From: CAWAYH01 sp963786195
GTDB lineage: Bacteria > Acidobacteriota > Vicinamibacteria > Vicinamibacterales > 2-12-FULL-66-21
Reading direction: 5' to 3'
Assembly (NCBI GenBank): GCA_963786195.1
Contig: CAWAYH010000006.1
Coordinates: 620,001-684,000, forward strand
Length of the DNA: 64,000 bases
Part shown: in pieces, positions 11,056 through 23,004 of the stretch
How positions within the stretch are numbered: the first letter of the stretch is position 1
Layout: each line of letters starts with the position of its first letter
Program-made: the position numbers and the translations under genes
The notes under the pieces: generated by a model
Told to the model about the DNA's origin: nothing
The model's database searches: none
The model's input: only the letters and a program-made list of their open reading frames with translations

Positions 11056-12169
11056 TCACAGGTCATTCAGCGAGTACGTGGTGCTCCTGCCGCCGCCGGT
11101 GTCCTTCTTCAGAAGGCCCTGCTCGATGAGACCCTGAATGTCGCGCAACGCCGTATCGTGTGAGCACTCTTCGATCTTTGCCCACTTCGTCGTCGTGAGC
11201 TTTCCTTCAAACCCATCGAGTAGCCGGTTCAGGACGTCGCGCTGCCGCTCATTGACCACTGCCCTGGCATGCTTGTCCCAGAACCGCGCCTTGCGAAGGA
11301 CCTGCGCGCAGCGTCACCTCCGTGCCGTCGAACGCGCGTCCGAGGCAGCCGAGGAACCAGGATAGCCACGGTGTGATGTCGAGTGGGCCTTTCTGCGTGT
11401 TCTCGAGAATGTCGTAGTAGTCATTCCTCTCGTGGCGGATCTGCGCCGACATGCTGTAGAAGCGCTGCGGACTGTTCTCGGAGCGCGCGAGCGCCCAATC
11501 CGCAATGGCGCGCGCGATCCGGCCGTTGCCGTCGTCGAACGGGTGAATGGTCACGAACCACAGATGCGCGATAGCCGCCCTGAGCACGGGGTCTGTGTTG
11601 TTGGCCTCGTCGTTCGCCCAATTGAGGAAGGCCGCCATCTCCTTTTCGAGGAGCGGCGCTGCAGGCGCTTCGTAGTGGACCTTTTGTTTTCCGACGGGTC
11701 CGGACACGACCTGCATCGGACCGTGCGCGTCATCACGCCACGCGCCAGCCACGATCTTGCGCATGCCGCTGCGACCCGTTGGGAACAAGGCCGCGTGCCA
11801 GCCGAGCAGCCGATCGGCGGTCAGAGGCTGGGGATAGTTCTTCGTCGCATCGATCATCATCTCGACGACACCTTCGACGTCCTGGTCGACAGGCTCCGCC
11901 CCACCTGCGTCCACGCCCAGCCGGCGGGCGAGCGAGGAGCGCACCTGGTCAGGGTTGAGGTGTTCGCCTTCGATTTCGCTGGACTTGAGAACCTCGAGGG
12001 TAAGAGTCGCCAGCTCAGCCTCCTGCTGGAGAGTGAAGCCGAGGCTTTCCATCCGGCCCAGCAGGCGCCCCTGCCGATGACGCAGATCCGCCAATGGCGC
12101 CGCGACAGCGTCCCTATCCCATTGGAAATGCGGCCAGTCCGGTAGCTGATGTATGTACGTCGCTGCCAT
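11056..12169 (-). CDS. Fic family protein (DUF4172 N-terminus) with C-terminal winged helix, one frameshift
   Basis: The N-terminus IHQLPDWPHFQWD is typical of DUF4172 Fic proteins. The Fic core motif HPFDDGNGRIAR lies near residue 205 and is complete, so AMP transfer from ATP to a target hydroxyl is expected. An inhibitory-helix-like SSEIEGE segment near residue 70 has the S/T-x-E-G-N-like form seen in self-inhibited Fic proteins, with Glu in place of Asn. The frame breaks near 11290-11300; the next frame supplies WDKHARAVVNERQRDVLNRLL and a winged helix (ALRDIQGLIEQGLLKK). ATG 12169 is preferred over GTG 12178. It lies 101 bp downstream of the DUF1501 stop and carries its own promoter with palindromes, suggesting autoregulation. 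The 3' end is 7 bp from the convergent M61 stop. Confidence 0.85.
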
Positions 12170-12266
12170 TCTACGCACCGTATGCGTATATTATGGCGCT
12201 TATTCTACGCACCGTCAATGGCAAAATACGCAGATAGTGCGTAGAATAACGGCCGTATTCTACGCA
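12168..12266. promoter_or_regulatory. operator region of four TACGCA half-sites, two forming TACGCA-N5-TGCGTA palindromes
   Basis: Two perfect palindromes, TACGCA-N5-TGCGTA, lie at 12172-12188 and 12227-12243. Two further TACGCA half-sites lie at 12206 and 12261, and the extended box ATTCTACGCA recurs at 12168, 12202 and 12257, with its inverse at 12238. Half-site spacing is 34, 21 and 34 bp, so the array is two modules 55 bp apart. A second symmetry, 11-bp arms around ACGGCCG, spans 12238-12266. The array covers the predicted Fic promoter and the Fic start codon. It is much richer in A and T than its surroundings. The binding protein is not known; the winged helix of the Fic protein is the obvious candidate. 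Confidence 0.8.
12190..12218 (-). promoter_or_regulatory. sigma70-type promoter of the Fic gene
   Basis: On the minus strand TTGACG (12218-12213) and CATAAT (12195-12190) are separated by exactly 17 bp. The start codon at 12169 is about 20 bp past the -10 box, so the leader is very short and no good SD is seen. One operator half-site lies inside the spacer and a full palindrome covers the expected transcription start, which fits repression by occlusion. Confidence 0.65.
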
Positions 12267-12270
12267 GCCG

Positions 12271-13746
12271 TCAGGCGAGGATTTCGTGAATCACGTTGCC
12301 CGAGACGTCGGTCAGCCGGAAATCACGACCGCTGTACCGATACGTGAGCTTCGTGTGATCGACGCCCATCAGGTGAAGGATGGTCGCGTGCAGATCGTGG
12401 ACGTGCACCGGCTTCTCGATGGCCTTGAACCCGAAGTCGTCCGTGGCGCCGTAGATCGTTCCGCCCTTGACGCCGCCGCCCGCCAGCCACATCGTGAAGC
12501 CGAACGGATTGTGATCGCGGCCGCTCTGCTGCGGCGCGTTGCTGCCGATCTCGCACACGGGCGTGCGGCCGAACTCCGACCCGCAGATGACGAGCGTCTC
12601 GTCGAACAGGCCGCGTGACTTCAGATCTCTGATGACCGCGGCAAAGGGCTGATCCGAGTCCTTCGCGTTCTTCCGGTGCGCCTGGATGTCGTTGTGGGCA
12701 TCCCAGGGATCGCGCTTCGCGTAGTAGACCTGGACCATCCGCACGCCGCGCTGCACGAGCCGGACCGCCATGAGACAGCCGCGCGCCGTGCTGCCCGGTC
12801 CGTACAGCTTCAGCGTAGCGTCCGTTTCTTTTCGGATGTCGAAGACCTCGGGCGCCTCGGTCTGCATCCGATAGGCGACTTCCATCGACTGGATCGCCGC
12901 GTCGAGCTGCGGGTCCTGTATCCCGTCGCGCTGGTTCCGCAGCCGATCGAGCTCGGCGAGCAGGTCCAGCTCGCGCCGCTGCTCGGACAGCGTGAACTTG
13001 TCGTTGTGGATGTACGACACGAGCGCCTTCGGATCGAAGTCCTTGCCGACAATCTGATCCGGCTTCTCGGTCTTGCTCGAGATGTAGGTACCCTGATGCA
13101 CGGCCGGCAGAAACGCGTTGTTCCACAGCGGCGGCCCGACCGTCGTCGGCATGTCCGGACAGAGGACGACGTAGCCGGGGAGGTTCTTGTTGCCCGTGCC
13201 GAGTCCATACGTCAACCACGATCCGATCGACGGACGGCCCACCTGCGTGTGGCCGGTGTTCATCATCAGCATCGAGGGTTCGTGGTTCGGGATGTCGGTG
13301 TAGACGGATCGAACGAAGCAGATGTCATCGGCGCAGCCGCCTACGTACGGGAACAGCTCGCTGACGTCCATCCCGCACTGCCCGTACTTCTTGAACGTGA
13401 ACGGCGACCGCATCAGCGCGCCGGTCTTGCGCTCGGTCGCGATGCTGCCGCCCGGCATCGGCTGACCGTGGTACTTCTCGAGCGCCGGCTTGGGATCGAA
13501 GCTGTCGACCTGCGACAGCCCGCCGTTCATGAAGAGGAAGATGACGTGCTTCGCTTTGGCGGGGTGATGAAGCCCGCCGGTCGCCCGGATCTTCGCATCC
13601 TGGCCCGCGAAGGTCTCGGCGGTCGCGAGCGACTCGCCGACCATTCCGGCAAACGCCAGCATGCCGAAACCGTTGCCGATGCGGCAGAGCGCTTCGCGGC
13701 GAGTGACTGGTTGCGGCCCTTTGTGACTCATGTTTGGCTCGGTCAT
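12271..13746 (-). CDS. DUF1501 domain-containing exported protein (sulfatase-like fold)
   Basis: About 490 residues. The N-terminus has a Tat-type signal (VTRREALCRIGNGFGMLAFA). The body carries DUF1501 features: HVIFLFMNGGLSQVDSFDPKP near residue 65, a FVRSVYTDIPNHEPSMLMMN region, and a C-terminal CGSEFGRTP and GRDHNPFGFTMW. DUF1501 proteins belong to the alkaline phosphatase or sulfatase superfamily and typically accompany DUF1553 genes in Planctomycetes, Verrucomicrobia and Acidobacteria; the biochemical role is not established. The DUF1553 stop (13755-13757) lies 8 bp before this ATG; a GTG at 13752 is an alternative start. The tight spacing implies an operon and translational coupling. 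The frame is intact. Confidence 0.86.
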   Translation of the reverse strand: MTEPNMSHKGPQPVTRREALCRIGNGFGMLAFAGMVGESLATAETFAGQDAKIRATGGLHHPAKAKHVIFLFMNGGLSQVDSFDPKPALEKYHGQPMPGGSIATERKTGALMRSPFTFKKYGQCGMDVSELFPYVGGCADDICFVRSVYTDIPNHEPSMLMMNTGHTQVGRPSIGSWLTYGLGTGNKNLPGYVVLCPDMPTTVGPPLWNNAFLPAVHQGTYISSKTEKPDQIVGKDFDPKALVSYIHNDKFTLSEQRRELDLLAELDRLRNQRDGIQDPQLDAAIQSMEVAYRMQTEAPEVFDIRKETDATLKLYGPGSTARGCLMAVRLVQRGVRMVQVYYAKRDPWDAHNDIQAHRKNAKDSDQPFAAVIRDLKSRGLFDETLVICGSEFGRTPVCEIGSNAPQQSGRDHNPFGFTMWLAGGGVKGGTIYGATDDFGFKAIEKPVHVHDLHATILHLMGVDHTKLTYRYSGRDFRLTDVSGNVIHEILA

Positions 13747-13754
13747 GGCCACTG

Positions 13755-16798
<3,044 letters not shown>

Positions 16799-16827
16799 CC
16801 CTGATGCGTTATTATCGCATCGCCCCT

Positions 16828-17889
16828 ATGCCCATCACACTTCGATCGGTCATCTTCTTGTCTGCCTGTGGGTTACCACTATTGCACCCTTCCCACTTGC
16901 CCAATTCTTCAGTGTCTTCCTCATTTCCTGATTCATCATTAATGTCAGCATTCAGCATTCAGAACTCAAAATTGCCAAAGCGCCCCGGCGTCAAAGACGC
17001 GTCCCTGCGCATCCCGATCGAGCGTTTGAAGCCCGACCAGGTCTACGACATTCCGGGCGTTCCGGATTGGCTCGCCATCGACGAGCACGTCTGGGTCTCG
17101 AACTCGCCAAAGAACACCGTCTCGCGTATCGATCCGAAGACGAACAAGGTCGTCGACACGATCGCCGTCGGCAAGGCGCCCTGCTCGGGCCTCGCCGCTG
17201 GGTTCGGGAGCCTCTGGGTACCCAACTGCGGCGACCCCAGCGTGTCGAGGATCGATCTGAAAACGGGCAAGGTGACTGCCACGCTGCCGCTGACGATTGG
17301 GGACAACGAGGGCGGCCTCGCCGTGGGCGCGGGCAGCGTGTGGCTGATGACCGACGCCAAAGGCACGCTCGCGCGGATCGATCCGGCGACGAACAAAGTG
17401 GTCGCCGAAATCTACGTCGCTCCGGGGTCGTACGCCGTCGCGTTCGGCGAGGGCGCGGTCTGGGTGACGAGCACGGACAAGAACCTGGTCACCAGGGTCA
17501 ACGCGCACACCAACATCGTCGAAGAGACGGTGGCTGTCGGACCGAAGCCGCGATTCCTGGCGGTCGGCGACGGGTCAGTGTGGACGATCAATCAGGGTGA
17601 CGGCTCGATTTCGCGCGTCGACGCGAAGACGAACAAGGTCGTCGCGACGATTGAAGCCGGGATTCCCGGAGGCGGCGGCGAGATTGCCGTCGGTGAGGGC
17701 TCGGTGTGGGTCACGTCGTTCGAGTACCCGATCACGCGCATCGATCCGAGTACCAACACCGTGGCGCAGCAGTTCTTCGGGCCTGGCGGGGACGCGATCC
17801 GCGTCGGCCACGGCTCGGTGTGGCTGTCGAACCTCCGCGCGAGCAACGTGTGGCGCATCGACCCCAAACGCGTCGAGGCCACGCAATAG
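16828..17889 (+). CDS. YVTN/NHL-type beta-propeller protein, probable lipoprotein
   Basis: About 353 residues. From 17080 on, six or seven blades repeat the pattern VWVSN or VWVTS followed by SRIDPKTNKVV, the YVTN-type propeller seen in Vgb-like and surface-layer proteins. No catalytic residues can be named; binding or scaffolding is more likely. I place the start at ATG 16828 because it opens a short signal with a lipobox-like LSAC; ATG 16804 in the same frame is an alternative. Residues 25-50 are encoded by a low-GC, Ser-rich segment unlike the rest of the gene. The DUF1553 gene starts only a few bases away on the other strand, so the two share one divergent promoter region. Confidence 0.78.
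   Translation: MPITLRSVIFLSACGLPLLHPSHLPNSSVSSSFPDSSLMSAFSIQNSKLPKRPGVKDASLRIPIERLKPDQVYDIPGVPDWLAIDEHVWVSNSPKNTVSRIDPKTNKVVDTIAVGKAPCSGLAAGFGSLWVPNCGDPSVSRIDLKTGKVTATLPLTIGDNEGGLAVGAGSVWLMTDAKGTLARIDPATNKVVAEIYVAPGSYAVAFGEGAVWVTSTDKNLVTRVNAHTNIVEETVAVGPKPRFLAVGDGSVWTINQGDGSISRVDAKTNKVVATIEAGIPGGGGEIAVGEGSVWVTSFEYPITRIDPSTNTVAQQFFGPGGDAIRVGHGSVWLSNLRASNVWRIDPKRVEATQ
16884..16976 (+). repeat. low-GC degenerate repeat inside the beta-propeller coding region
   Basis: This stretch is visibly AT-rich compared with its flanks and contains near repeats such as CATTCAGCATTCAG followed by AACTCAAAATT, plus several TTCC and CATCATT words. It resembles the degenerate intergenic repeats elsewhere in the window, but here it remains in frame between the signal peptide and the propeller. 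Confidence 0.5.
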
Positions 17890-17894
17890 AGCAG

Positions 17895-17948
17895 GGTGCT
17901 GATGGTGCTGGAGGTGCTGGAGGTGCTGGAGGTGCTGGAGGTGCTGAA
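17895..17948. repeat. 9-bp tandem repeat, six units of GGTGCTGGA
   Basis: Six consecutive 9-mers: GGTGCTGAT, four exact GGTGCTGGA, then GGTGCTGAA. It sits in the convergent gap between the propeller stop (17889) and the M14 stop (17964). Confidence 0.85.
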
Positions 17949-17963
17949 GGAGCTGACGGTGCG

Positions 17964-20686
17964 TTAGTTCGTCGACAGGCGCGCGATCTCCGAGGCGGCC
18001 ACGCGCGTCGACGGACCGTGGAACAGCGCGTTGAACAGCAGCTTGAACGTCGCGCGCGGCTGCGCGCGGAAGTCGACCTGGCTGCCCATCGTCACGACGT
18101 AGCCGCGGCCGACGCGGAAGGCGACGACGTTGGCCTGATCGCGCAGGAGTTCTTCGCCGAGCAGCCAGCCGCTCTGCAGGATCGGGCCCTGTGGACGGAT
18201 AGCGCGAGACGACCTCGCTCTGAATCGCGAAGCCGGGCTTCAGGCGGTACGCCTGGTCGGATTCGAAGAAGATCGGCCATGCGGCCGGCATGCCGAACGC
18301 GACGGGATGTGACGGTGTTGAACTCGTTCTGCAGCAGCGAGCCCGGACAGTAGAAGAGCGACGTCGGATCGATGACGCGCTCGCGGAGCACGGCGTCGAG
18401 CCGCGCGGGACTCGAGAACGCTTCGCGCAGGACCCGGTTGGCGTCCGCGGAATCGCGAGGGCTGGGCGGCGGAGGACCTCCGCGGCGCCCGCCGCCGCGG
18501 CCTCCGGCAGCACCGTCTCGATCGGCAGATTCCAGCAGCTCGCGCGCGGTCTCGACCGCGGATCCGATCGCGACGAGCGTGCCGCCGTCCCGCACCCAGT
18601 CGGCGAGCTTCTTCCAGCCCGCGTCGCCGACGCCGTAGGCCCACGCCCACTCCTTGTCGTTGCGCTTCGGGATCCAGCCCGTCGCACGATCGTGTCGCGG
18701 CTGGTGCCCGTCGGGCAGCACGATCGCGTCGTACTGGCGCCGAGAGGTCGCCGTTGAAATCGGTCGACGCGATCGCGCGGTGGTTGAAGCCGTACTGCTC
18801 GAACAGCCACTTCATCCAACCGCCGGGCATGTTGTTCGCGCCGCGCCAGAGGCCGATGCGCGTCTCGGGCTTCAGGCGATAGACGTCGACCGTCGGCGGG
18901 CCGGTCGGCGCCGGCGACTGCGAGCCCGGTCGTGCCGCGACACGTCCGTCGAGGATGCGCGTCGCTTCCGCGAGTCGGCGGCACGATCCAGGTGCCGGGC
19001 GCGTACGTCTTCCCGCCAGCTTCGAACTCGCGGCGCGATCGGAACACGGGCACGTTCGCGGCCTGCAGCCGGGCGACCGCGATGAACGCCGCGTTCGACT
19101 CCGGTCCGACCAGGTACGCCCACTGCGGCTGCTGCGGCATCGGCGACGGCACCGGGCGCGGCGCCTTCACCAGCTCGAGGCTGCGCCTCGAACGGCTGAT
19201 CGATCTGATCGACCTGCACGCCCATCAGCATGCCGAGCGTGTGGCCGGTGACGTCGTACGGCGGCTTCGGCGGTCCGCCCGGAAACAGCCGCAGATCCGG
19301 ATACTTCTGCCGCTCGAGCATCGTCTTGGCGAACGCGCCGTACGGCTGCGCCAGCTTGATCACCCACGAACCGGCCGCGTAGTGCCTTGCCGCCGGCCGT
19401 GAACGCCGCCTTCGCCTGGTGAATCTCGACTTCGCCGATGCGCAGGATGTCGAGCAGCTCGAAGGTCTCGAACGGATCGCGCTGCGCCGGCCGGGATGAC
19501 GAACGCGTACGGCGCGGTCGTTCCGGTTCACCCAGTCGGCGTGGACCTTGTAGAAGTTCTCGAGCCACGTGACGCGATATCTTCGCGACGTGCGACATGC
19601 CGGCGAACGCGGCCGTGGTGCCGTAGTCGACGATCTGTCGCGCAGCCGCCAGTCGCTCGCGCGTGTACGGCAGCGGGAAGTTCCAGCGCGCGCTCCTGCG
19701 GTCCGAGCGGCACGTCTTTGCCGGCCGGGTTGACGAACGGATCGGCGAGGTTGACGCTCGCGATCTCGGTCAGGATGCGCGGCTGGCCGTGATAGACCAT
19801 GTACTGCCGCGCGGGCGCCCACAGGTCGTAGCGCGCGCTGCTACTCGACGCCGCCCTTCCCTTCGGCGACGAGCGCCGACGCCATCGCCTGGCCGATCGC
19901 CGCCTGCCCCTGCGCGAGGATCGGATGAATGTTGGGATCGTACGGATCGTCGAACGGCGGCACGAAGATGCGCGAGCCGCCCGAGCCCTGCTGGTGCATG
20001 TCGTGCGTGATGATCGGCTTGTACGCGTTCTGGACCTTCTCGATCGCCAGCCGCGTCTCGTTCTGCGTGAACATGAACCAGTCGCGGTTGTCGTCGTGGC
20101 CGACGTACTTGTGGTACAGGTCCGGATAGACGCGCGTGAACGGCGTGCCCTTCGTCTTGTACCAATGATCGATGACGAGGTACTGGCCGTCGGGGTTCTG
20201 CGACGGCACGACCAGCAGCACGACGTTGTCGAGGATCTGCCGGATGTCGGGCTGTTGTCGGTCGCGAGGCGATGCACGATCTCGATCAGCGCCTGCGTGT
20301 TGCCGACCTCGGTCGAGTGGATCGTCGCGTAGAGGAAGATAGAACGCCCGTCCTTCCTGCGCCAGCTTGCTTCGCCTCGGCCTCGGTCAGGCCGCGCGGA
20401 TCCGCCAGCCGCCGGTTGATCTCGATCAGCCGGTTCGAGCTTCGCGAGGTTCTCCGGCGCGCTGATCGTCGCCAGCACATACGGATTCCCCATCGTCGTC
20501 TTGCCGAGCTCCTCGTACTTGACGCGATTGGTCGTCTTCGACGAGGTGCTGGAGGTACTCGAGGATCTTCGGGTAGCGCGCCAGCTCGCCGTCGGTGCCG
20601 ATCTTGAAGCCGAAGAACTGCTCGGGAGCCTGGGCCTCCGACTGCCGCGCAGCGTCGGCACCATGCGGCAGCACAACGAACGGCAT
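17964..20686 (-). pseudogene. M14 family zinc carboxypeptidase, many frameshifts
   Basis: About 900 residues if joined. The N-terminal part reads FFGFKIGTDGELARYPKILE; then the zinc motif region YATIHSTEVGNTQAL (HxxE type) near 20310, VVPSQNPDGQYLV near 20200, and ITHDMHQQGSGGSRIFVPPF near 19990, all typical of the M14 carboxypeptidase group found in Acidobacteria. The C-terminal half reads ARLSTN then a stop at 17964-17966. The frame changes at least ten times, including near 20555, 20435, 20350, 20255 and 19850. M14 enzymes remove C-terminal residues from peptides; specificity cannot be read here. The start at 20686 is uncertain because upstream hydrophobic sequence lies in another frame. 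It is third in a minus-strand run after the arginase-family and cyanophycinase-like genes. Confidence 0.8.
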
Positions 20687-20800
20687 CGCAGCAGAACGCA
20701 GTCACTCCAGGAACACACGACGATCAGCGATCGCCAAACCGGACTCTGAGAGTCGATCACGAACTCCTGATCTCAGTGACCCTCCTTGATCGCTGTCTCG

Positions 20801-21722
20801 TCACGTCAGCGCCCTCCGCGCGTCGTCCCGCCGCGCCGCGGCGTCGCACCGATGCCGTAGCTTTTCGATCTTGCGCGTCTTCATGTTGTAGACGTCGCCC
20901 GGCGACAGCACGAAGTACGGCTTCTCCCACGGCTGGTAGAGGCGCGTGTTGTCGTGCACGGCGACCTTCCACTTGCCCATCACCTCGAACTTGTCGCCGG
21001 TCACGACGATCGCCGTGCCCTCCGACAGCCCGATGCCGAGCAGGTTCGGGTACTTCTGGATGACCGGAATCAGGTCGTCCCAGCGGTTGCGCGTGTTGAT
21101 GTGCTGATCGATCGCCGAGCGTGCGCAGGAACTTGAAGGCCTACTGGTGGGTCGGCTCCTGCGTCATCATCACGTTCGGCCCGACGTGTCGCCGCGGACG
21201 AGGTACTCGCCCTGGATCGTCGCGCCCGCCGAGCTGCCGCCGATCACGCCGCCGCGCTCCAGCACCTTGTGGAACTCCTGTAGGTGCAGCGTGTTCGCGT
21301 ACGAATCGACGATGTTCCACTGCCGGCCGCCGTTGAACCAGACGGCGTTCGCGTCCGTGAGGTCCTTGACGAACTCCTCGGTGTCGGCGACCTTCGGATC
21401 GTGCGTGTGGAGCATCTTGACGTTCTTGAGGCCGCGCTTGATCCACGGACGCGACGACCTCCTCCTCTTGTAGGCGCGCACGCTGCCGTCCTGGGTCCGG
21501 TTGCCGCCCGCGGTCGGCACGATGATGAACTTCTTGTCGGGCCCGCCGGCCAGCTCGATGAACTTCTCCATGATGCCGGTGCCGTCCGTGCCGCCGCCGC
21601 CGACGATGACCAGCGTGCCCTTTGGCGGGGCCGTACTCGGTCGGCTCCTGGTACGCGCCCGCGACGCCGAGGAGCGCGACGATGAGGATCGCGCTGAGGA
21701 ACGAGAAGAACCGCTTGGACAT
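20801..21722 (-). CDS. cyanophycinase-like S51 family peptidase, exported, several frameshifts
   Basis: The ATG at 21722 has a GGAGG SD and opens a signal peptide (FFSFLSAILIVALLGVAG). The S51 fold follows: VIVGGGGTDGTGIMEKF, IIVPTAGGN, WFNGGRQWNIVD, and GGSSAGATIQGEYL, whose Ser is the nucleophile. The late motif GIGLSEGTAIVV is also typical of the family. Shifts lie near 21625, 21450, 21185 and 21120. Cyanophycinases cut the Asp-Arg polymer to beta-Asp-Arg dipeptides; other S51 enzymes are Asp-specific dipeptidases. The length of about 305 residues and the signal fit an extracellular cyanophycinase, but no cyanophycin synthetase is in the window. Neighbours are an exported arginase-family protein and an M14 peptidase on the same strand. 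Confidence 0.8.
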
Positions 21723-21841
21723 GATGCCTCCACCAGCCACAAATGTGCCGGCATTCTAGCAGAAAGATTTCGAACGTCCGGCCCCGTGTATGCCGACGAA
21801 TACGCCGGACCGCGGCAAGACGTTACGCGTTGTTCGGGAAG

Positions 21842-22809
21842 CTACTTGCGGGCCTGGACGCCCTTGACCGCGCCCGCGATCATCCGGTTCACGGCGGCCA
21901 GCGAGAGACCCCCTTCGTCTCTCGACGGGATCGTCGCAAACCCAATCGCCGACGCGTCGGATACCGGGCGAAGATCTTCTCGAACAAGGTGGCGAGCTGC
22001 TCGCTCGAAGGGCCGTTCGGCACCTTGTTGCCGTGCCCCATCACTTCGCGCGGATCCAGGACGTCCATGTCGATGTGGATGTACAGCTTGTCCGTCAGAC
22101 GGCTCAATCGGTCCAACTGCTCGAACACCGCGGGCGTTGCGTGGCGGAGATCGTCGACGCTGACCTGTTCGATGCGCGACTCGTCCAGCATCTGCTGCTC
22201 CAGCGGATCGGTGAGGCGTACGCCGCCCATCACGACGTAGCGATCCGGCAGCGGCGGCTCGAGCTTCGCGTCCAGCCGCAGCCGCTGCAGCGCGCGCCCG
22301 GTGGCGACGGCGACCGGCATGCCGCCCAGCGAGCCGCTGCGCGTGGTCTCGGGTGTGTTGAAGTCCGGGTGCGCGTCGAGCCAGAGCATGCCGATGCGCA
22401 GCGCTTCCGCGCCCGGTCCGGAATGCTGCAAGCCGGCCACGAGTCCCGGCATCGACGGGCACGTGGCCAGCAGGCCGACCGTGAAATAGCCGTCGCGCTC
22501 GTTCCGGGCGACGAGGTCGGCGAAGTGGCCCAGCGCCATGCCGAGCCGCTTCCAGCCGCCGTATTCCTTGTCTTCCTCGGGCGTCAGCCGGGCCTCGTCG
22601 ACCCGGACCACCGCCCCCATTTTCTTCAGGATCTCCTGAATGCCCCCCTCGGCCATCGTTGCCGGCCCCTGGGACGGCCCTGTCGGCGAGAACGGCTGCC
22701 GGGCGAGCGCGACGCGGAGCTTTCCGTCAGAACCGGTGTATTTCTGGCCCTGGAGGGGCCAGGCGGCCAGCACGGCGAGCGCCGCGGCGAGAGCCAGGCG
22801 GAGGTGCAT
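21842..22809 (-). CDS. exported arginase/ureohydrolase family protein, frameshift near the C-terminus
   Basis: About 322 residues beginning with a signal peptide (LRLALAAALAVLAAWPLQGQ). Ureohydrolase metal motifs are visible: WLDAHPDFN near residue 160 (Asp-His-Asp) and HIDMDVLDP near 255 (Asp-x-Asp). The first family motif, usually GGDHS, is replaced by a sequence around GLLATCPSMPG, so one metal-ligand His is absent. The frame shifts near 21960, after which IGFATIPSRDEGGLSLAAV leads to the stop at 21842. Arginases, agmatinases and formimidoylglutamases hydrolyse guanidino or formimino groups; the altered motif makes the substrate unclear. Export is unusual for this family. It heads a minus-strand run with the S51 and M14 genes. 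Confidence 0.78.
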
Positions 22810-22865
22810 AGTCGAGCCGGGAGCCAATCTACCACGAGCGCCGGATCGGCTTTGGGACTGCGGGT

Positions 22866-22894
22866 TTGACGCCCTTTCCTGCGGGGCGTAAAAT
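22866..22894 (+). promoter_or_regulatory. sigma70-type promoter of the aminotransferase operon
   Basis: TTGACG (22866-22871) and TAAAAT (22889-22894) are 17 bp apart, upstream of the ATG at 23005. The predicted leader of about 100 nt contains the CCTTGAGCC repeat tract. Confidence 0.65.
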
Positions 22895-22914
22895 CCCGTG
22901 CGTCGACATTTTTC

Positions 22915-22990
22915 TCAAGTCTTGAGCCCTGACTCTCGAGCCTTGGACCTTGAGCCGAAAGCCCTGAGCCTTGAGCCTATCTTGAGCCGA
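22915..22990. repeat. degenerate CTTGAGCC repeat tract
   Basis: At least six copies of TTGAGCC, CTTGAGCC or close variants (CTCGAGCC, AAAGCCCTGAGCC) are spaced 7-15 bp apart in the leader of the aminotransferase operon. A related tract occurs at 52951-53025. Confidence 0.75.
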
Positions 22991-23004
22991 TGAGGGAGGA
23001 TCAC

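Noticed and set aside
17895..17948. CRISPR-like array
   Set aside because: The 9-bp units are directly adjacent with no spacers, and no cas genes are present.
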